41,470 nucleotides of DNA from an uncultured Cellvibrionales bacterium (GTDB lineage: Bacteria; Pseudomonadota; Gammaproteobacteria; Pseudomonadales; Cellvibrionaceae): the NCBI GenBank assembly GCA_913020115.1, contig CAJWBQ010000037.1:1-41470 (forward strand). The letters are read 5' to 3'. The notes under the pieces were generated by a model, which saw nothing but the letters and a program-made list of their open reading frames with translations, had not been told where the DNA came from and made no database searches. Shown here piece after piece: positions 34,571 through 41,470 of this stretch (the first letter of the stretch is position 1; the number at the start of each line of letters is the position of its first letter). Both the position numbers and the translations under genes were made by a program.

Positions 34571-36769
34571 ATGGCATCATCATTCAATTTAGGTAATTTT
34601 AACCGTCAGCAGGCCTTTGACGGTGTGCGTATGTTGGCTAAGGGTAATTTGGGCATCCCATTTTTCCTGCTGATGTTGTTGGGTATGCTCATGCTGCCCG
34701 TACCGGCTTTCCTGCTGGACATGTTTTTTTCCTTCAATATCGCCTTGTCTATTGTGGTTTTACTGGTGGGTATCTACACCATGCGGCCCTTGGACTTTGC
34801 GGTTTTCCCAACAATTTTGCTGGTATCAACACTCATGCGCTTGGCCCTCAACGTGGCCTCCACTCGAGTGGTGCTGCTAGAAGGGCACAATGGCGGTGAT
34901 GCTGCCGGTAAGGTAATTCAAGCTTTTGGTGAGGTGGTCATTGGCGGTAATTACGCTGTGGGCCTCGTCGTTTTCCTGATCTTGATGATCATTAATTTTG
35001 TGGTGGTGACAAAGGGTGCTGGGCGAATCTCTGAAGTAAGTGCCCGCTTCACACTCGATGCTATGCCGGGCAAGCAAATGGCCATTGACGCCGATTTGAA
35101 CGCCGGTTTGATTGATCAAGACCAAGCGCGGACCCGCCGAGATGATGTCGCCAACGAAGCCGATTTCTATGGCTCAATGGACGGTGCGTCAAAATTTGTT
35201 CGAGGTGACGCTGTTGCCGGCATTATGATTCTTGTCATCAATGTGATTGGCGGGCTTAGCGTGGGCATGCTTCAGCATGACCTAGAATTTAACGACGCTT
35301 TAGAAAAATACATTTTGCTCACCATTGGTGATGGTTTGGTTGCACAGATTCCTTCTTTGATGCTCTCAACCTCAGCGGCCATTATGGTAACTCGGGCGAA
35401 TAGCAATGAAGGTTTAACCAACCAAATTTTCACCCAAATGTTCGACTCTCCAAAGGCTCTGGGTGTCGCTGCCCTCATCTTGTTTTTGATGGGCTCAATT
35501 CCTGGTATGCCTCACGTCTCCTTTTTGGGGCTTGCGACAGTCGCAGGTGGCTTGGCGTACTATATCCATCACCGTAAGTCTCAAGGAACACTAGTAACTG
35601 ACGCAGGTGATGAAGGGGCTGTTGCAAACCCTACGAATATGCCTCGCAATATGCCTTCTGGAACAACCCTTGATGCCGGAGCGCCGCCGGCACTTCCACC
35701 AGCTCAGGAAACACCTGAAATTAGCTGGGACGATGTACAGGCCGTTGACATGATTGGCTTGGAAGTGGGCTATCGCCTGATACCGATGGTAGACAAATCT
35801 CAGGGCGGAGAGTTGTTAAGTCGGATCAAAGGGGTCAGGAAAAAATTGTCACAAGAGGTGGGTTTTCTGGTGCCCTCAGTGCACATTCGAGATAACTTGG
35901 ATTTACTGCCTAATGCCTACAGAATCACCTTGATGGGGGTGGCAGTTGGCGAAGCCGAAGTTCAGCCAGATCGTGATTTAGCGATAGACCCAGGCCAAGT
36001 GTTTGGCAAGCTTGACGGCATTGAAACCAAAGATCCGGCCTTTGGCTTAGACGCTGTATGGATCGAAGCCAGCAAAAAAGATCAAGCGCAAACACTAGGC
36101 TACACAGTGGTGGACGCCAGCACCGTTGTTGCTACCCACTTGAATCAAATTCTCCAGAAGCATACCCATGAACTCATTGGTCATGAGGATGTGCAGACCT
36201 TGCTTGATAAGTTGGCTGACAAATCGCCCAAGTTAGTCGAAGGCTTAGTGCCTGGCACGGTCACCTTAAACATATTGTTAAAAGTATTGCAGAGCTTATT
36301 GCGAGAGCAGGTGCCTGTGCGCGATATGCGCTCTATTGCCGAGGCTTTGGCGGCACATCCCGAAAAGAGTCAAGATCCCGCCGCTTTGACCGCTGTAGTG
36401 CGGGTGGCCCTCAGTCGTCAAATAGTGCAAGACCTTGTGGGGGCTGACGTGAACATACCTGTCATCAGTTTGGAGCCCGGTTTGGAACAGTTATTGCTTC
36501 AGTCTGTGCAACAGGCACAAAAAGCTGGCGCGGGTGATGGCTCCTTTATTGAGCCTTCGCTGGCAGAGCGGCTACAGCAGTCTCTGATTGAAGCCGCACA
36601 AAAACAAGAAATGGCTGGTAAGACCATTATTTTATTGGTGGCGGCACCACTGAGAGGCATGTTGGCGAAATTTATGAGGCCCAGTATTCCAGAGCTAAAT
36701 GTACTGGCTTATAACGAAATACCTGAGAACAAGCAGATCACCATTGAAGCCAGTGTTGGCGGTGAGTAA
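34571..36769 (+). CDS. flhA: Flagellar export gate protein FlhA
   Basis: FlhA (732 aa) forms the nonameric ring of the flagellar type III export gate. The N-terminal half has about eight transmembrane helices and the family signature RLALNVASTRVVLLEGHNGG. The linker (about residues 345-395) is longer than usual and rich in Ala, Pro and Asn, and the C-terminal half is the cytoplasmic chaperone-docking domain. The frame opens at 34523; the ATG at 34571 fits the family N-terminus but has no strong Shine-Dalgarno. flhB is not upstream, unlike in Pseudomonas. Confidence 0.97.
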   Translation: MASSFNLGNFNRQQAFDGVRMLAKGNLGIPFFLLMLLGMLMLPVPAFLLDMFFSFNIALSIVVLLVGIYTMRPLDFAVFPTILLVSTLMRLALNVASTRVVLLEGHNGGDAAGKVIQAFGEVVIGGNYAVGLVVFLILMIINFVVVTKGAGRISEVSARFTLDAMPGKQMAIDADLNAGLIDQDQARTRRDDVANEADFYGSMDGASKFVRGDAVAGIMILVINVIGGLSVGMLQHDLEFNDALEKYILLTIGDGLVAQIPSLMLSTSAAIMVTRANSNEGLTNQIFTQMFDSPKALGVAALILFLMGSIPGMPHVSFLGLATVAGGLAYYIHHRKSQGTLVTDAGDEGAVANPTNMPRNMPSGTTLDAGAPPALPPAQETPEISWDDVQAVDMIGLEVGYRLIPMVDKSQGGELLSRIKGVRKKLSQEVGFLVPSVHIRDNLDLLPNAYRITLMGVAVGEAEVQPDRDLAIDPGQVFGKLDGIETKDPAFGLDAVWIEASKKDQAQTLGYTVVDASTVVATHLNQILQKHTHELIGHEDVQTLLDKLADKSPKLVEGLVPGTVTLNILLKVLQSLLREQVPVRDMRSIAEALAAHPEKSQDPAALTAVVRVALSRQIVQDLVGADVNIPVISLEPGLEQLLLQSVQQAQKAGAGDGSFIEPSLAERLQQSLIEAAQKQEMAGKTIILLVAAPLRGMLAKFMRPSIPELNVLAYNEIPENKQITIEASVGGE

Positions 36770-36806
36770 TACAAGCAGACGACGCAATTATTGATGGAGA
36801 AGCACC

Positions 36807-38279
36807 ATGCAGGTTAAGCGGTTTATAGCAGCCGATATGCGAAGAGCCTTAGAACTGGTGCGCCAGGAAATGGGCGCAGACGCGGTGATTTTGTCCAGCC
36901 AACGACACCCCAAAGGGGTAGAGCTGCTGACCACACTTGAGGACGTTCCTCGTGTGCCTGATGAAGTTCAAGGTTTAGTGCCTTCTGAAGACAGTTCTGC
37001 GGGGGACGAATCTCCCTTGATAAGCGATGCCGCATGGGGCGATCAGGCGGCGGTTAATGAAGCCGTGAAAGCTCATTTTGATGCTCGTACAGATGATCCG
37101 GCAGGCCCCATTGATGATAGTGCCATTCAGACGGCTTTCGCAGGAAGAACCTCTCGACAGCTTGCGGACGAGATTGAGCAAGCGCGTGAGCGTATGTTCA
37201 GTGCCCGCAAAGCCGAGGCTGAACAGGAGGAGGCTCCTACATTGCAGAAGCCGTTCGCTCCAGCCGGTGTTCGCTCAAACGTTCAAGCACCGGAGCCTAA
37301 AAACCCCGCTGACGACTCTGCCTTGCTCTCTATGCAGGAAGAGCTTTCGGCGATGAGAGCCTTGCTGCACGAACAGCTTGGCCGAATGAATTATGGTCAG
37401 ATGGCGGCTCATTCACCTGTTCAGGCGAGTGTATGGAGGCAGTTGAATAACTTGGGGCTTTCTTCGCACAGCAGTGATCAAGTGCTGCAAGCCATCGCCA
37501 CCAAAGATTATCAAACCGCGGCTGAAGCCTGGCCTGCCGCAATGGCGGCACTGGCTCATCAAGTGCCTACAGTCGATTATGACGTGGCCGATCAGGGCGG
37601 TGTCATTGCGCTGGTGGGGCCAACGGGTGCCGGTAAAACCACCACAATAGGCAAGTTGGCCGCGCGCTATGTTCTCAAGCACGGAGCCGATAAGGTGGCT
37701 CTGGTTACTACCGATACCTACCGTTTGGCGGCTCACGACCAGTTGCGTTCCTTGGGCCGTATTCTGAATGTGACGGTCAAGGTTGTAGGTGATGAAATTG
37801 AGTTGCCAGGGGTGCTCAAAAGTTTGTCTCACTGCTCTTTGGTGTTGATTGATACGGCCGGTTTCCGCCATGGCGACCCGCTGCTTGCTCAACAGCTCAA
37901 GGCGCTGCGTCAGGAGTCTTCTGTGAGCAGCTATTTAGTCTTGTCTTGTAACAGTCAGCAGCAAATGATGAAGGCCTCGCTGAGTGCCTATAAATTGGCT
38001 GGCCTCAGGGGTTGTGTGCTTACTAAGCTGGATGAAACCACCAGCTTAGGTGAAGCAATTGGGGTTATTGCTGAAAGCGGTTTACCTCTCGCTTACACCA
38101 CCGATGGTCAGCAAATACCAAACGATATAGCGCTCGCTCGTGCTCACCAATTAGTGACCCGCGCGGTCAGTATTGCAGCGCAAAACCCGCAGGATGAACC
38201 AAAGATGTTTAATGGCTTTGCCAGTGTGGCCGAAACCGTGCCACAATCACCCCTAGCTCGGGCTACAGAGCGTCTATAA
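36807..38279 (+). CDS. flhF: Flagellar SRP-type GTPase FlhF
   Basis: FlhF (490 aa) is the SRP-family GTPase that sets the polar site of flagellar assembly. The N-terminal MQVKRFIAADMRRALELVRQ is the basic B-domain start, followed by a variable acidic middle (about residues 45-180) and the NG domains. The P-loop GPTGAGKT is at residues 271-278, with TTDTYRLAAHDQL and IDTAGF motifs after it. GGAGAAG precedes the ATG. FlhF with FlhG downstream points to polar flagellation. Confidence 0.97.
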   Translation: MQVKRFIAADMRRALELVRQEMGADAVILSSQRHPKGVELLTTLEDVPRVPDEVQGLVPSEDSSAGDESPLISDAAWGDQAAVNEAVKAHFDARTDDPAGPIDDSAIQTAFAGRTSRQLADEIEQARERMFSARKAEAEQEEAPTLQKPFAPAGVRSNVQAPEPKNPADDSALLSMQEELSAMRALLHEQLGRMNYGQMAAHSPVQASVWRQLNNLGLSSHSSDQVLQAIATKDYQTAAEAWPAAMAALAHQVPTVDYDVADQGGVIALVGPTGAGKTTTIGKLAARYVLKHGADKVALVTTDTYRLAAHDQLRSLGRILNVTVKVVGDEIELPGVLKSLSHCSLVLIDTAGFRHGDPLLAQQLKALRQESSVSSYLVLSCNSQQQMMKASLSAYKLAGLRGCVLTKLDETTSLGEAIGVIAESGLPLAYTTDGQQIPNDIALARAHQLVTRAVSIAAQNPQDEPKMFNGFASVAETVPQSPLARATERL

Positions 38280-38359
38280 TGATGTAATCAAGCGGGTTTA
38301 ATATTCGCTGACGGTCCTTTTTTAGTCAGTATTGACAAGTAGATAAGTGGCAATTTTTA

Positions 38360-38380
38360 CTCGATTCATGGCGAATCGAG
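38360..38380 (+). promoter_or_regulatory. Hairpin in the flhF-flhG gap
   Basis: CTCGATTC (38360-38367) pairs perfectly with GAATCGAG (38373-38380) across a 5-nt loop. It ends 22 nt before the flhG start and just before its GGGGA ribosome site. A TTGACA matching the -35 consensus lies at 38332-38337, with no good -10 at the right distance. The hairpin lacks a T-run, so it is not an intrinsic terminator; it may tune flhG translation or mark a binding site. Confidence 0.45.
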
Positions 38381-38402
38381 ATGTTGTATAGTTGGGGAAC
38401 GC

Positions 38403-39230
38403 ATGAATCATACTCGACCCGTTCAGGTCATCGCTGTCACCGGCGGAAAAGGCGGTGTTGGCAAAAGCAATTTGTCTATTAATCTCAGTGTTGCGCTGGC
38501 CCAGCTGCAACGAAGAGTTGTACTAATGGATGCCGATTTGGGTTTGGCCAATATCGATGTTCTTTTGGGTATTAAGTCCACTCATAATATTGCCGATGTG
38601 TTGTCTGGCGAAAAAACCTTGCGAGACATTTTGGTTGCAGGCCCCAGTGGCATCAAGATTGTGCCAGCCTCGTCAGGTGTGCAGCAAATGGCGGCGCTCA
38701 ATGCTCAGCAGCACGCGGCCCTCATCCATGCCTTTAGCGATCTCGGAGATCAATTAGATGTATTAGTGGTTGATACCGCCGCTGGTATTTCTGAGACCGT
38801 GGTCAGTTTTGTTCGCGCTGCCAATGAAGTGTTGGTGGTTGTTTGTGATGAGCCTTCATCTATTACCGATGCCTACGCTTTAATAAAACTCCTGAATAAA
38901 GAATACGGCATGATGCGCTTTCGCGTGGTTGCTAATATGACCCGCACTAATTCCGAAGGCCAGAATTTATTTATAAAGCTAAATAAAGTGTGTGAGCGCT
39001 TTTTAGATGTTGCGCTGCAATACGCAGGGCACATTCCATTTGATGAGAATGTGCGTAGCGCCGTGCAAAAACAGCAGGCTTTGCTGGAGTATGCACCGGG
39101 TTCAAAAGCAGCCTTGGCAATGAAAACTTTAGCTAAAAATGTTGATGCGTGGCCCTTGCCGCACAATCCGAAAGGGCATTTAGAATTTTTTGTAGAGAGG
39201 TTATTGCAGTCAGCCAGTACGGAATTTTGA
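38403..39230 (+). CDS. flhG: Flagellar number regulator FlhG/FleN (MinD-like ATPase)
   Basis: FlhG (275 aa) is a ParA/MinD-type ATPase that limits flagellar number at the pole; in Pseudomonas the homologue FleN also restrains FleQ. The deviant Walker A is KGGVGKS at residues 16-22, followed by LMDADLGLANIDVLLG and VVDTAAGIS. The C-terminal amphipathic segment fits a membrane-targeting helix. GGGGA precedes the ATG at 38403. fliA starts 1 nt after its stop. Confidence 0.97.
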   Translation: MNHTRPVQVIAVTGGKGGVGKSNLSINLSVALAQLQRRVVLMDADLGLANIDVLLGIKSTHNIADVLSGEKTLRDILVAGPSGIKIVPASSGVQQMAALNAQQHAALIHAFSDLGDQLDVLVVDTAAGISETVVSFVRAANEVLVVVCDEPSSITDAYALIKLLNKEYGMMRFRVVANMTRTNSEGQNLFIKLNKVCERFLDVALQYAGHIPFDENVRSAVQKQQALLEYAPGSKAALAMKTLAKNVDAWPLPHNPKGHLEFFVERLLQSASTEF

Positions 39231-39231
39231 T

Positions 39232-39978
39232 ATGGCTGCGGCGGATAGATTAGCAATGTATGAAGAAGCGGGCCAATTAACACCCCAGATTCAGGTTGAA
39301 GACTACGCGCCTTTGGTGAAACGTATTGCTCATCATATGATGATGAGAATGCCCGCCAGCGTGCAAGTGGAAGATTTAATTCAGGCTGGCATGGTGGGCT
39401 TAATAGAGGCGGCCGGAAAATACGACGCCAGCAAAGGTGCTAGCTTTGAAACATACGCGGGCATTCGTATTCGAGGCTCAATCGTTGATGAAATGCGTCG
39501 CGGTGACTGGGCCCCACGTTCAGTGCACCGCAATTCTCGGCGAGTGGCCGAGGCAATAGGCATTGTTGAGGCTCGCACAGGTCGTGATGCACGGGACCAA
39601 GATGTGGCGGACCAGCTTGGTGTGCCTATTGAAGATTATTTTTCCATGCTGCAAGACGCCAACAGCAGCCGTTTATTTAGCTATGAAGAAGATTTTGGTG
39701 AAGATGACGGTCGCGCCGTTAATTCCTCGGTGAGCATGGCTTTTTTGGGCCCCTTAGAAGGTTTAGAGCGAGAATCATTAAAGCAATCCTTGGCTCAGGC
39801 GATAAAACAATTACCTGAGAGGGAAAAACTGGTATTGGCCTTGTATTACGATGAAGAACTGAACTTGAAAGAGATTGGCGAAATTATCGGTGTTAGTGAA
39901 TCCAGGGTGAGTCAGATACACAGTCAGTCGGCTCTGCGTTTACGAGCGCGACTGCAGGATTGGCAAGGGAAAGATTGA
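39232..39978 (+). CDS. fliA: RNA polymerase sigma factor FliA (sigma-28)
   Basis: FliA (248 aa) directs late flagellar and chemotaxis genes. Region 2 has APLVKRIAHHMMMRMPASVQVEDLIQAG and the GSIVDEMRR segment. Region 3 begins at SRRVAEAIG, and region 4 contains LPEREKLVLALYYDEELNLKEIGE with the helix-turn-helix VSESRVSQIHSQ. The ATG directly follows the flhG stop. It is normally held by FlgM until hook completion. No FliA-type promoter was recognised in the 198-nt gap before cheY. Confidence 0.97.
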   Translation: MAAADRLAMYEEAGQLTPQIQVEDYAPLVKRIAHHMMMRMPASVQVEDLIQAGMVGLIEAAGKYDASKGASFETYAGIRIRGSIVDEMRRGDWAPRSVHRNSRRVAEAIGIVEARTGRDARDQDVADQLGVPIEDYFSMLQDANSSRLFSYEEDFGEDDGRAVNSSVSMAFLGPLEGLERESLKQSLAQAIKQLPEREKLVLALYYDEELNLKEIGEIIGVSESRVSQIHSQSALRLRARLQDWQGKD

Positions 39979-40165
39979 CCCTTTAGATCAAACTCAGTAC
40001 CTTTGCACGTTGTGGTGTAAATCGGTAAATTTCAAGGTGAAAAGCTTGGTTTATCAAGAGCTTGACTATTAATTGATCGTATTAGGCACTTTTCATGCTG
40101 AAAACTGGCTACCCTAACATCAGCTACTAGACTCATTAGTAAGCGGGATCCCACACAAGGGAAGA

Positions 40166-40171
40166 CGGAGG
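40166..40171 (+). promoter_or_regulatory. Ribosome binding site deciding the cheY TTG start
   Basis: CGGAGG (40166-40171) is a strong Shine-Dalgarno. It lies 5 nt before TTG at 40177 but 17 nt before the in-frame ATG at 40189, so spacing favours the TTG. The resulting MDKNMK start is one I recall from CheY proteins of Vibrio and Shewanella relatives. Confidence 0.6.
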
Positions 40172-40176
40172 TTGAA

Positions 40177-40563
40177 TTGGATAAAAATATGAAGATCCTA
40201 ATCGTTGATGATTTTTCGACGATGCGACGGATTATTAAAAACCTATTGAGGGATCTTGGGTTTACAAATACTCAAGAGGCTGATGACGGCGTCACAGCTT
40301 TGCCAATGCTAAAAAATGGCGACTTTGATTTCTTAGTGACCGATTGGAATATGCCCGGTATGACAGGCATTGATCTGCTCAAGGCTGTGCGTGCAGATGC
40401 CAATTTGTCTTCTTTGCCGGTGTTGATGGTGACCGCTGAAGCTAAGCGTGACCAAATCATCGAGGCGGCACAATCCGGTGTTAATGGTTACGTTGTTAAA
40501 CCTTTCACTGCTCAAGCCCTCAAGGAAAAAATCGATAAGATTTTTGAACGTGTCGACGGCTAA
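40177..40563 (+). CDS. cheY: Chemotaxis response regulator CheY
   Basis: CheY (128 aa) is a single receiver domain that, when phosphorylated by CheA, binds the flagellar switch protein FliM. Acidic pocket residues are D11 and D12, the phosphoacceptor is D56 in LVTDWNMPG, and the switch residues are T86 (MVTAEA) and K108 (VVKPF). Numbering assumes a TTG start at 40177; a shorter ATG start at 40189 is possible. cheZ follows after 26 nt and cheA after that. The upstream 198-nt gap shows no clear promoter. Confidence 0.96.
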   Translation: MDKNMKILIVDDFSTMRRIIKNLLRDLGFTNTQEADDGVTALPMLKNGDFDFLVTDWNMPGMTGIDLLKAVRADANLSSLPVLMVTAEAKRDQIIEAAQSGVNGYVVKPFTAQALKEKIDKIFERVDG

Positions 40564-40589
40564 CCTATAACGATAATTAAGGCGCGGCA

Positions 40590-41384
40590 ATGGAACAAGA
40601 ATCGAATACGGACGCGAATCAGGAGTTCATCACTGAGCTGCAAGATTGCGCCAAGATGCTTATTGAAAAACTGCAGGGCGATAATTACGAAGAGGCCTCC
40701 AAGCTTATCCAAAGCATGGTTGAGACCCGTGATCGCCATATCTTTCTGGCCGTTGGGCGCCTTACTCGAGGCCTGCACAGTGCCATAGTTAATTTTCATG
40801 TCGACGCTGACCTTGACTCTGAACCTCCAGTTGTCGAAAGCTCCGAAATTCAGGATGCTACAGACCGCCTCTCCTATGTTATTGATTTAACACAAAAAGC
40901 CGCTGACAAAACCATGGATATGGTGGAGGCGTCTGCCCCTATAGCGCTCAATCTTGGCCAAGAAGCTGAACAACTTCACCAGGAGTGGGGTCGCTTAAAG
41001 CGCCGGGAGATGAGCGCAGATGAATTTAGAGAGCTCTACCGTCGCATGGATGACTTTCTCCAGCAAACGGGTACGGGCACTCAGCAGCTGAATAAAAATC
41101 TGCAAGATATAATTCTCGAACAGGGTTTCCAAGATTTAACCGGGCAAGTCCTGAAACGAGTGATTGGTTTAATTGGCGACGTTGAGAGAGATCTCGTTAG
41201 TTTAGTGCGTATTGCAGGCCAAGTAGAAGAAGTTACAGGTTTAGGCGATGAAGCCGATAAGCTAGTCAAAGCTACTGTAGGTGCCGCAGAGGCAGAAGGG
41301 CCACAAATTCACGCTGATGTGCGTGATGATGTAGTATCAGGCCAAGATGAAGTAGATGACTTACTGTCCAGCCTTGGTTTTTAG
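40590..41384 (+). CDS. cheZ: CheY-P phosphatase CheZ
   Basis: CheZ (264 aa) removes phosphate from CheY-P and resets the motor signal. It is mostly helical, forming a long hairpin. The active-site motif is QDLTGQ with D182 and Q186, matching D143 and Q147 of E. coli CheZ. The C-terminal DEVDDLLSSLGF is the typical CheY-binding peptide on a flexible tether. It is longer than the E. coli protein (214 aa), as is usual in Pseudomonas relatives. cheA starts 25 nt downstream. Confidence 0.95.
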   Translation: MEQESNTDANQEFITELQDCAKMLIEKLQGDNYEEASKLIQSMVETRDRHIFLAVGRLTRGLHSAIVNFHVDADLDSEPPVVESSEIQDATDRLSYVIDLTQKAADKTMDMVEASAPIALNLGQEAEQLHQEWGRLKRREMSADEFRELYRRMDDFLQQTGTGTQQLNKNLQDIILEQGFQDLTGQVLKRVIGLIGDVERDLVSLVRIAGQVEEVTGLGDEADKLVKATVGAAEAEGPQIHADVRDDVVSGQDEVDDLLSSLGF

Positions 41385-41409
41385 TCCCGCAAATAATTAG
41401 GAGCACTGA

Positions 41410-41470
41410 ATGGGTTTCGGTGATGACGAAGAAATACTCCAGGATTTCCTTGTAGAAGCAGGGGAAATTC
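41410..41470 (+). CDS. cheA: Chemotaxis histidine kinase CheA (5' end only)
   Basis: Only the first 20 codons are in the window: the reading MGFGDDEEILQDFLVEAGEI matches the start of Pseudomonas-type CheA (P1/Hpt domain). AGGAGC lies about 6 nt upstream of the ATG at 41410. The position after cheY-cheZ agrees with the standard polar flagellar chemotaxis operon. The gene runs past the window edge, so nothing can be said of its later domains. Confidence 0.93.
   Translation, partial: MGFGDDEEILQDFLVEAGEI

Noticed and set aside
37413..37892. Open frame of 159 codons on the minus strand opposite flhF
   Set aside because: Antisense to the GTPase domain of flhF; no ribosome site or family resemblance was seen.
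39979..40176. Sigma-28 or sigma-54 promoter for cheY
   Set aside because: No adequate match to the FliA (TAAA with GCCGATAA) or RpoN (TGGCAC with TTGC) elements at correct spacing; TTGACT near 40062 lacks a suitable -10.

Overview
This window looks like chromosomal DNA from a polarly flagellated gammaproteobacterium. The gene order rpsB-tsf-pyrH-frr-uppS-cdsA-dxr-rseP-bamA-skp-lpxD-fabZ-lpxA-lpxB-rnhB-dnaE-accA and the flagellar order flhA-flhF-flhG-fliA-cheY-cheZ-cheA both follow the Pseudomonas/Cellvibrio arrangement; Escherichia places dxr before uppS and cdsA. A Cellvibrionales or Spongiibacteraceae-like marine lineage is my inference from this synteny and moderate GC content. There are no rRNA or tRNA genes, CRISPR arrays, transposase genes or prophage genes.

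Region 1 (1-19750) is a dense run of essential plus-strand genes. It covers translation (rpsB, tsf, frr), UMP kinase (pyrH), undecaprenyl and phospholipid precursors (uppS, cdsA), the MEP pathway (dxr), envelope stress proteolysis (rseP), outer-membrane protein assembly (bamA, skp), lipid A and fatty acid synthesis (lpxD, fabZ, lpxA, lpxB), RNase HII, the replicative polymerase and acetyl-CoA carboxylase alpha. Genes are tightly packed or overlap; three junctions share the same 8-nt stop/start overlap. Clear hairpin terminators follow rpsB, tsf and accA.

Region 2 (19751-26092) is accessory. An AzgA-type purine permease and a TonB-dependent receptor face a minus-strand MFS transporter plus XdhC/CoxI-like protein. 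Together they suggest purine uptake and xanthine oxidation, although no xanthine dehydrogenase structural gene lies in the window.

Region 3 (26093-34446) holds an SLT-domain lipoprotein followed by recJ, then a 266-bp palindromic noncoding element, tesA (minus strand), the ybbA-ybbB ABC system, a SpoU-type RNA methyltransferase and eamA.

Region 4 (34447-41470) is the flagellar/chemotaxis block flhA-flhF-flhG-fliA-cheY-cheZ and the first 61 nt of cheA. flhB does not precede flhA.

Most of the window is conserved core genome. The element I cannot assign to a known class is the palindrome at 28626-28891 between the convergent recJ and tesA genes. Smaller oddities are a roughly 40-residue insertion in DnaE, cysteines confined to predicted outer loops of BamA, and a candidate sigma-E promoter before bamA.
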